Source of the DNA: an uncultured Oscillospiraceae bacterium
GTDB taxonomy: Bacteria > Bacillota > Clostridia > Oscillospirales > Oscillospiraceae
DNA length: 64,000 nt
Assembly: GCA_947629955.1 (NCBI GenBank)
Contig: CANRFT010000002.1
Location: 1-64,000, forward strand
Direction: 5' to 3'
Every line of letters begins with the position of its first letter. The stretch's first letter is position 1. The position numbers were made by a program, and so were the translations under genes. Positions 59,117-64,000 of the stretch are shown piece by piece. The notes beneath the pieces are model-generated. The model had not been told where the DNA came from. It worked only from the letters and a program-made list of their open reading frames with translations, and made no database searches.

Positions 59117-59845
59117 TCAGAGGGGGCAGGGAAGGGTCTCCCCGGAGGGGCCCAGGAGGAGTTCGGCGGCCTCCCGGTTTCGGACGGCGTCGATGTAGTC
59201 CCGGACGGAGCGCAGGGGCCGGGAGAAGACCATGCCGCCCAGCAGGGGAGAGGCGGTGTGGATGTCGGAGCCTCCCGTCACCGGCAGACTGAAGGAGCGG
59301 GCGTAGTCCAGGGCCCGCCGGTTCTGCTCCCAGGGCTGGGAGAGGTTGACCCCCTCCACGCCGTCGCAGTCGCGGGGATAGAGGTGGATGCCCTTGAGGT
59401 AGGAGCGCTCCCGGAAGGGGTGGGCCTGGATGACCAGGCCGCCGGCGGCGGAGACCGCCCGGTACTGCTCCTCCGGCGTCCAGCGGATCATCTCCGGGTG
59501 GGCCAGCAGCCACGCCTTGTCCAGACCGTAGATCAGGAACTCCGCGCCTCCGTAGTTCTCCTCCCAGCCGAAGAACACGGAGAGACCGATGCGGTCTCCC
59601 TCCGCTTTGGCGTGCTCGTAGCCGCTGCAAAAGGCCTCCACATAGTCCGCCCAAGGGAGGGACCGGTCCGGCCGGGAGTTGCCCCGGAAGAAGTGGTCGG
59701 TGACGATGATGGCGTCGTAGCCCTCCGCCTTGCGGACCCTGGCCTGTTCCGCGCCGTCCGCCTGGCCGCAGGCGCTGCCCTCCGCCGTGTGGAGGTGGGT
59801 CTCGATATAGAATCCCCGATGATCTTCTGCTTTTGAGAGACGCAC
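59117..59845 (-). CDS. PHP-domain phosphoesterase
   Basis: 242 residues from GTG 59845 (AAAGGA upstream). Metal-binding motifs of PHP proteins in order: ETHLHTAEGSACG, IIVTDHFF, GWEENY, IQAHPFRE and GGSDIHTAS. Related to histidinol phosphatase and the polymerase PHP domains; likely hydrolyses a phosphate ester or nucleotide, substrate unknown. Divergent from the 228-residue gene. Confidence 0.85.
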   Translation of the reverse strand: MRLSKAEDHRGFYIETHLHTAEGSACGQADGAEQARVRKAEGYDAIIVTDHFFRGNSRPDRSLPWADYVEAFCSGYEHAKAEGDRIGLSVFFGWEENYGGAEFLIYGLDKAWLLAHPEMIRWTPEEQYRAVSAAGGLVIQAHPFRERSYLKGIHLYPRDCDGVEGVNLSQPWEQNRRALDYARSFSLPVTGGSDIHTASPLLGGMVFSRPLRSVRDYIDAVRNREAAELLLGPSGETLPCPL

Positions 59846-59960
59846 GGCTGTCAGTCCTTTCTGATCCCGCCGGTCCGGCGGGGGCTCTGTCAGATGAAAA
59901 GGGGCGCGCGGCGGAATATCCCCGCCCGGCCCCGCATACAAGTCCGTGAGGTGATGGGAC

Positions 59961-60647
59961 ATGGTGGGTCAGATCGTCTACCGGCGGGAAAAGGGGAGAG
60001 GTGGGCCAGAGTTCGTGGAGTTGGGCAGGATGATGGTCCTCCGCTGGACCCTGTACGAGCCCCCCAGCCTGCCCCGCTGGCGGCTGGAGCGGCGGCTGCG
60101 CCGGGCGGAGGGAACGCTGCTGAAAGCCGGCGCAGGCCGGGTGCTGCTGCCGGAGGGCTTTCCCTACGCTTCCATGCTCCGGGGGCTGAAGCCGGTGGAC
60201 CCGCTGCCCTTCTGGCGGGCCATCGCCGACCGGCTGGTCCTCGGGGCGATGGAGCGGACGGGGACAAAGCCCCAGAAGGGGAGGGCGGCCCTGTCCGCCC
60301 CCCGGCTGAGCGCCGAGCTGCGGCAGACGGCGGAGCGGCTGTGCCCCCAGGTACGGGGGCTGGTCATCGACGTGCCCGGCGTGGGGCAGGACTACGCCCG
60401 GTGGCTCCACCTGCGGTACGGGCTGCCGGTGTCGCCCCCCTCGGCGGGGGCGGAGGTGACGGCGGCCTTCGGCCCCGGCGGAGGCCGCTGGGGCACGGCG
60501 CTGGAGCTCTACGGGGCGCGGCCCGACCTGGCGGGGCTGACGGTCTCCGCCCCCGGCCTGGACCTGCCGGAGGACTGCGCGGCCCAGATGCTGGCCCTGC
60601 TGTGGGAGCAGGGGGCGGTGGAGCGGGAAGGGCTTGTCATCACATAG
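59961..60647 (+). CDS. Uncharacterised protein
   Basis: 228 residues, soluble, Arg/Pro/Gly-rich, GAGGTGA before the ATG. Motif-like parts: GAGRVLLPEGFPYASMLRGL (about 57-76), RGLVIDVPGVGQDYARWLHL (about 132-151) and FGPGGGRWGTALELYG, a Rossmann-like alternation of strands and Gly loops. No family recognised; similar lineage-specific proteins are often sporulation-linked in clostridia, but nothing here shows that. Ends at a family 1 repeat. Confidence 0.6.
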   Translation: MVGQIVYRREKGRGGPEFVELGRMMVLRWTLYEPPSLPRWRLERRLRRAEGTLLKAGAGRVLLPEGFPYASMLRGLKPVDPLPFWRAIADRLVLGAMERTGTKPQKGRAALSAPRLSAELRQTAERLCPQVRGLVIDVPGVGQDYARWLHLRYGLPVSPPSAGAEVTAAFGPGGGRWGTALELYGARPDLAGLTVSAPGLDLPEDCAAQMLALLWEQGAVEREGLVIT

Positions 60648-60652
60648 TTGTA

Positions 60653-60776
60653 AAAGCCTTCCACCCGCAGGGGGGAAAGTGCCCCAGTGCGCACACTGGG
60701 GCGGAGAGGTCAGATGTCGGCCTCATCCGTCACCGCCTTGCGGCGGTGCCACCTTCCCCATAAATGGGGAAGGCCT
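60653..60776. repeat. Long copy of dispersed hairpin repeat (family 1)
   Basis: Starts AAAGCCTTCCACCCGCAGG and ends GCCACCTTCCCC...GGGGAAGGC; inside are GTGCCCCAGTGC/GCACACTGGGGC, GCCTCATCCGTC and CCGCC-TTG-CGGCGG. Same block order as 63,279-63,422. No coding capacity. Confidence 0.7.
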
Positions 60777-60793
60777 AAAGATGAAGCTGCGGT

Positions 60794-60829
60794 AAACAGG
60801 AAAGCCCCCGGCCGGGGGCTTTCCTGTTT
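60794..60829. terminator. prfC terminator, perfect palindrome
   Basis: AAACAGGAAAGCCCCCGG followed by its exact complement, 36 bp with no loop bases unpaired beyond the centre; A/T tails on both sides. Confidence 0.85.
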
Positions 60830-60838
60830 ATCCGCGCA

Positions 60839-62440
60839 TCAAAACTTTGTTCCGCCGAACTCGTGGAGGGTGAGCTGCTTGTTCCGCTCCGCCGTCCAGC
60901 CGATGGACCACTGGGAGGCGAACAGCAGCAGCTGATTGCCCTTGTAGTCCTCCACCAGCATGGCGTCGCCGGGGAGGGTGAGCTGGTCGGCCCGGAGGGG
61001 CTCGTCGCCATCGTGCTCCACCCAGCGGAGATACTCGTAGGGCAGGCCCTCGGAGTAGAGATCCACGCCGTACTCGTTTTTCAGCCGGTATTCCAGCACA
61101 TCGAACTGGAGGGTGCCCACCACGCCGACGATGACCTCCTCCATGCCGGAGTAGGGGGTCTTAAAGATCTGAATGGCGCCCTCCTGGGCGATCTGCTCCA
61201 TGCCCTTGAGGAACTGCTTGCGCTTCATGGTGTCCAGGGGCCGGGTGCGCTGGAAGTGCTCGGGGGCGAAGGTGGGGATGGGGTCGAATTGGAATTTTTT
61301 GCCGGGGGCGCACAGGGTGTCCCCGATGGAGAAGATGCCGGGGTCGAACACGCCGATGATGTCCCCGGCGTAGGCCTCCTCGATGATCTCCCGCTCGGCG
61401 GCCATGAGCTGCTGGGGCCGGGAGAGCTTTATTTTTTTGCCCCCCTGGACGTGGTAGACCTCCTTGTCCGCCTCGAACTTGCCGGAGCACACCCGCATGA
61501 AGGCGATGCGATCCCGGTGGGCCTTGTTCATGTTGGCCTGGATCTTGAACACGAAGGCGGAGAAGTCGTCGTCAAAGGAGTCGATGAGCAGATCCCCCGC
61601 CGTGCGGGACAGAGGGGCGGTGGTCATGCGGAGGAAGTCCTCCAGAAAGGGCTCTACGCCGAAGTTGGTGAGGGCGGAGCCGAAGAACACGGGGGAGAGC
61701 TGCCCGTGGCGCACCCGATCCAGATCGAAGTCGCAGGACGCGCCGTCCAGCAGCTCGATCTCGTCGGAGAGCTGATCCCGTTTGGCCTGGCCGATGAGGG
61801 AGGCCAGCTCCGGGTCGTCGATCTCGATCTCGGTGGCGGTGGCGGCCCGGGCGTTGGTATTGGAGGTGAAGTGGATCACCCGCCGGCGCTCCCGGTCGTA
61901 CACGCCTTGGAACTCCTTGCCGCAGCCGATGGGCCAGTTGACGGCGTAGGTGTCGATGCCCAGCTCGTGCTCCAGCTCCTCGCACAGCTCGAAGGGGTCC
62001 CGGGCCTCCCGGTCCATCTTGTTGATGAAGGTGAAGATGGGGATGTCCCGCAGGGCGCAGACCTTGAACAGTTTTCTTGTCTGGGCCTCCACGCCCTTGG
62101 CGGCGTCGATGACCATGACGGCGGAGTCGGCGGCCATGAGGGTGCGGTAGGTGTCCTCGGAGAAGTCCTGGTGGCCGGGGGTGTCCAGGATGTTGATGCA
62201 GAACCCCTCGTACTGGAACTGCATGACGGATGACGTGACGGAGATACCGCGCTGCTTTTCGATCTCCATCCAGTCGGAGGTGGCGGCCCGGGCGTTCTTC
62301 TTGCCCTTCACCACCCCCGCCTGGGCGATGGCGCCCCCGTACAGCAGGAATTTCTCGGTCAGGGTGGTCTTGCCGGCGTCCGGGTGAGAGATGATGGCGA
62401 AGGTGCGCCGGCGCTGTATTTCGGATTCGTATTTTGACAA
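60839..62440 (-). CDS. prfC: Peptide chain release factor 3
   Basis: 533 residues, TTG start 7 nt after AGGAGGT. GTPase motifs SHPDAGKTTLTE (G1), RGISVTSS (G2), DTPGHQDFSEDTYR (G3), NKMDREARDP (G4). RF3-specific domains follow (QRTRPLDTMKRKQFLKGMEQ). Recycles RF1/RF2 after termination. Full length. 36-bp palindromic terminator downstream. Confidence 0.95.
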   Translation of the reverse strand: MSKYESEIQRRRTFAIISHPDAGKTTLTEKFLLYGGAIAQAGVVKGKKNARAATSDWMEIEKQRGISVTSSVMQFQYEGFCINILDTPGHQDFSEDTYRTLMAADSAVMVIDAAKGVEAQTRKLFKVCALRDIPIFTFINKMDREARDPFELCEELEHELGIDTYAVNWPIGCGKEFQGVYDRERRRVIHFTSNTNARAATATEIEIDDPELASLIGQAKRDQLSDEIELLDGASCDFDLDRVRHGQLSPVFFGSALTNFGVEPFLEDFLRMTTAPLSRTAGDLLIDSFDDDFSAFVFKIQANMNKAHRDRIAFMRVCSGKFEADKEVYHVQGGKKIKLSRPQQLMAAEREIIEEAYAGDIIGVFDPGIFSIGDTLCAPGKKFQFDPIPTFAPEHFQRTRPLDTMKRKQFLKGMEQIAQEGAIQIFKTPYSGMEEVIVGVVGTLQFDVLEYRLKNEYGVDLYSEGLPYEYLRWVEHDGDEPLRADQLTLPGDAMLVEDYKGNQLLLFASQWSIGWTAERNKQLTLHEFGGTKF

Positions 62441-62570
62441 GGGGATGACCTCCTATGATTTGACTTATGAAATTGTCCGTTCTGTCTTACATGGGAGACC
62501 CTCCTGATTTCAGACTGCGGGAGACATTATAACACGGGAGAAGGGAAAAAACAACCGGCAAAACCGGGAC

Positions 62571-62599
62571 TTTACATCCCGTTTGGGGTATGGTATAAT
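62571..62599 (+). promoter_or_regulatory. queT promoter
   Basis: TTTACA (62571-62576), 17-bp spacer, extended TGG-TATAAT (62591-62599). The remaining 62,441-62,570 shows no gene. Confidence 0.75.
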
Positions 62600-62605
62600 C
62601 CTCCC

Positions 62606-62732
62606 GACCGACTCCACTTCGGTCCAACCGGCGGGCAGAGTGCCGCGGGCAGTCGATGCGTGAGACTGCCCGGAAGGGACGCCCGCCGCTGCGCCCCACG
62701 CAGGCGCTCTAAACATAATTGGAGGTTTTTTT
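62606..62732 (+). ncRNA. Candidate preQ1 riboswitch (class III-like) upstream of queT
   Basis: P1 hairpin ACCGA (62607-62611) / TCGGT (62619-62623). Its loop CTCCA (62612-62616) is complementary to TGGAG (62720-62724) in the queT Shine-Dalgarno, an H-type pseudoknot that would hide the ribosome site. Between them lies an extension: GGCGGGC/GCCCGCC (62630-62687) around GGGCAGTC/GACTGCCC. This hairpin-loop-outside arrangement with a large insert is that of class III preQ1 switches, known from Ruminococcaceae queT genes. Class assigned from memory of the family. Confidence 0.65.
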
Positions 62733-63257
62733 ATGCGCAAATTCTCTGTCCGTGACCTGACCTTTGCCGCCGTGGTGGCGGCCATGTACGTCGGCCTCAC
62801 CCTCGGCCTGACTTACACCCTGCCCATCCTCTCCCAGTACCAGGGGGTGCAGCTCCGGGTGGCCGAGGCCCTCACGGTGCTGCCCTTCCTGTTCCCAGCG
62901 GCCACGCCGGGGCTGGTGGTGGGCTGCTTCCTGGCCAACTTCCTGGGCTCCCCCATGGCGGTGGACTGGATTTTCGGCACCCTGGCCACCCTTATCGCCT
63001 GCCTGCTGACCCAGCGGGCGCCCAACCGCTGGCTGGCCCCCCTGCCCCCGGTACTTTGCAACGCCGTCATCGTGGGGGCGGAGATCGCCTTCTTCTATCC
63101 TCTGGAGGGGATGGGCTTCTGGGCGGCCTACGCCATCAACGCCTTCACCGTGGGGCTGGGGGAACTTATCGTTTGCTATGTGCTGGGCTCCCTGCTGCTG
63201 GCGGCGCTGCCCAGGGTGCCGGTCCTGAGGACTTCGCTGAGGCAGGACGCGGGCTGA
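62733..63257 (+). CDS. queT: Queuosine-precursor ECF transporter, S component QueT
   Basis: 174 residues, about five to six membrane helices. LTFAAVVAAMYVGLTLGLTY, VQLRVAEALTVLPFLFPAAT and GLVVGCFLANFLGSP are the QueT-family signatures. Binds preQ1/preQ0 or queuosine precursor and works with shared ECF A/A'/T subunits encoded elsewhere. Preceded by a candidate preQ1 riboswitch, consistent with feedback control. Confidence 0.87.
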   Translation: MRKFSVRDLTFAAVVAAMYVGLTLGLTYTLPILSQYQGVQLRVAEALTVLPFLFPAATPGLVVGCFLANFLGSPMAVDWIFGTLATLIACLLTQRAPNRWLAPLPPVLCNAVIVGAEIAFFYPLEGMGFWAAYAINAFTVGLGELIVCYVLGSLLLAALPRVPVLRTSLRQDAG

Positions 63258-63278
63258 GCAGGGCCGCCCTGCCCTTGA

Positions 63279-63422
63279 GCCTTCCACCCGCAGGGGGGAA
63301 GGTGCCCCCGAAGGGGGCGGATGAGGGGGCGGAAAGGGTCAGCAGCGGATTCGACTGCCACGGCCGGCCTCATCCGTCATCGCCTGACGGCGATGCCACC
63401 TTCCCCAAAGGGGAAGGCTTTT
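63279..63422. repeat. Long copy of dispersed hairpin repeat (family 1)
   Basis: AGCCTTCCACCCGCAGG at the left end, GTGCCCCCGAAGGGGGC, then GCCTCATCCGTC, ATCGCC-TGA-CGGCGAT and CACCTTCCCC-AAA-GGGGAAGG at the right. Same blocks as 60,653-60,776 with variable spacers. Confidence 0.7.
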
Positions 63423-63446
63423 AGAGGAATTATGATTTGATTTGGC

Positions 63447-63480
63447 CGTGCCACCTTTCCCACAAGTGGGGAAAGGCTTT
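63447..63480. repeat. Partial family 1 repeat (right-end module)
   Basis: GTGCCACCTTTCCC-ACAAG-TGGGGAAAGGC, the right-end hairpin of the family, immediately after a full copy. Confidence 0.6.
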
Positions 63481-63517
63481 AGAGGAGTATTCCAAACTGC
63501 GACAGGAGGCGTCCGCC

Positions 63518-64000
63518 GTGGAGGACCAATATTCCCGCACCCGGCTGCTGCTGGGCCAGGCCGCTTTGGACAAGCTGAGACGGTCCCGGGTGGCCGTGTT
63601 CGGTGTGGGCGGCGTGGGCGGCTACGCGGTGGAGGCCCTGGCCCGGAGCGGGGTGGGGCGTTTAGACCTCATCGACAGTGATACGGTAAGCCTGTCCAAC
63701 CTGAACCGGCAGATCATCGCCACCCACAGCACCGTGGGCCAATACAAGGTGGACGCCGCCGCCGCCCGCATCAAAGACATCGACCCCACCATCGAGGTGC
63801 GGACATACAAAATCTTTTACACCCCCGAGACGGCGGACCAATTCGACTTCACCCGGTACGACTACGTGGTGGACGCCATCGACACCGTCACCGGCAAGCT
63901 GGCCTTAGTGGAGCGGGCCAGGCAGGCCGGAGTGCCCATTCTCAGCTGTATGGGGGCCGGGAACAAGCTGGACGCCGCCGCCTTCGAGGTGGCCGACATC
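63518..64000 (+). CDS. tcdA: tRNA threonylcarbamoyladenosine dehydratase, 5' part (runs out of window)
   Basis: 161 residues seen of about 240-270. GTG start 8 nt after CAGGAGG. ThiF/E1-like fold: VFGVGGVGGYAVEALARSGV (ATP-binding Gly loop, about 28-47), DSDTVSLSNLNRQIIA (about 53-68), DYVVDAIDTVTGK (about 110-122) and SCMGAGNKLD. The NLNRQ and SCMGAGNK forms mark the TcdA/CsdL group, which cyclises t6A to ct6A in tRNA, rather than MoeB/ThiF. Confidence 0.87.
   Translation, partial: MEDQYSRTRLLLGQAALDKLRRSRVAVFGVGGVGGYAVEALARSGVGRLDLIDSDTVSLSNLNRQIIATHSTVGQYKVDAAAARIKDIDPTIEVRTYKIFYTPETADQFDFTRYDYVVDAIDTVTGKLALVERARQAGVPILSCMGAGNKLDAAAFEVADI

Overview
The window is GC-rich chromosomal DNA of a spore-forming, low-redundancy Firmicute, most likely a gut clostridium of the Oscillospiraceae/Flavonifractor type. 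Support for this: yabP-yabQ-divIC-yabR sporulation/division order, a SpoVB-like flippase, a walK-walH-walI tail, ssrA/smpB, a QueT transporter behind what looks like a class III preQ1 riboswitch, Shine-Dalgarno led genes with many GTG/TTG starts, and dispersed intergenic hairpin repeats. The genus is inference; no rRNA or marker comparison could be run.

Layout. 1-13,190: housekeeping and envelope genes (walK fragment, walH, walI, a flippase, a class I glutamine amidotransferase, metF, a NYN/LOTUS protein, an ECF-type sigma factor with its membrane partner, a WYL regulator with twin operator-like repeats, pyrE, radC, smpB, ppiB). 13,191-13,537: tmRNA (ssrA). About 13,690-37,700: a prophage remnant. 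37,761-37,955: a tyrosine-integrase scrap. 38,010-64,000: host genes again (rpsF-ssb-rpsR, asnS, an SLH/WG-repeat surface protein, a LytTR/membrane operon, a degenerate P-type-ATPase-like protein, rlmB, ftsH, two lipoproteins, a HAD phosphatase, a ThrE-type exporter, the yab/divIC sporulation-division cluster, aroF-tyrA behind a tyrosine leader-peptide attenuator, a ZIP transporter, a PHP protein, prfC, queT, and the start of tcdA).

The prophage has a serine recombinase and CI/Cro switch at its right end, early genes reading leftwards (replisome organizer, SSB, RecU-like resolvase, methylase-like protein), then P2/Mu-like baseplate and tail-fibre genes, holin and endolysin. It lacks terminase, portal, capsid, sheath and tube genes, and at least three junctions look like internal deletions: tape measure fused to gpD, tail fibre fused to the 3' half of a diversity-generating-retroelement-type reverse transcriptase, and a truncated helicase loader. 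It should therefore be unable to make phage.

The most interesting part is the intact-looking rightward operon at 14,455-17,576, beyond the lysis genes where phages often carry cargo: an amidoligase (glutamine-synthetase fold), a gamma-glutamyl-cyclotransferase-like protein and five small proteins, several overlapping by ATGA. A small HTH repressor sits divergently, and both promoters share the same extended -35 and -10 sequences. This looks like a cargo system that forms and removes gamma-glutamyl or isopeptide-type bonds; the substrate is unknown. A second unexplained element is an 870-bp gene-free stretch (32,674-33,544) made of short AGC-centred words recurring about every 11 nt.
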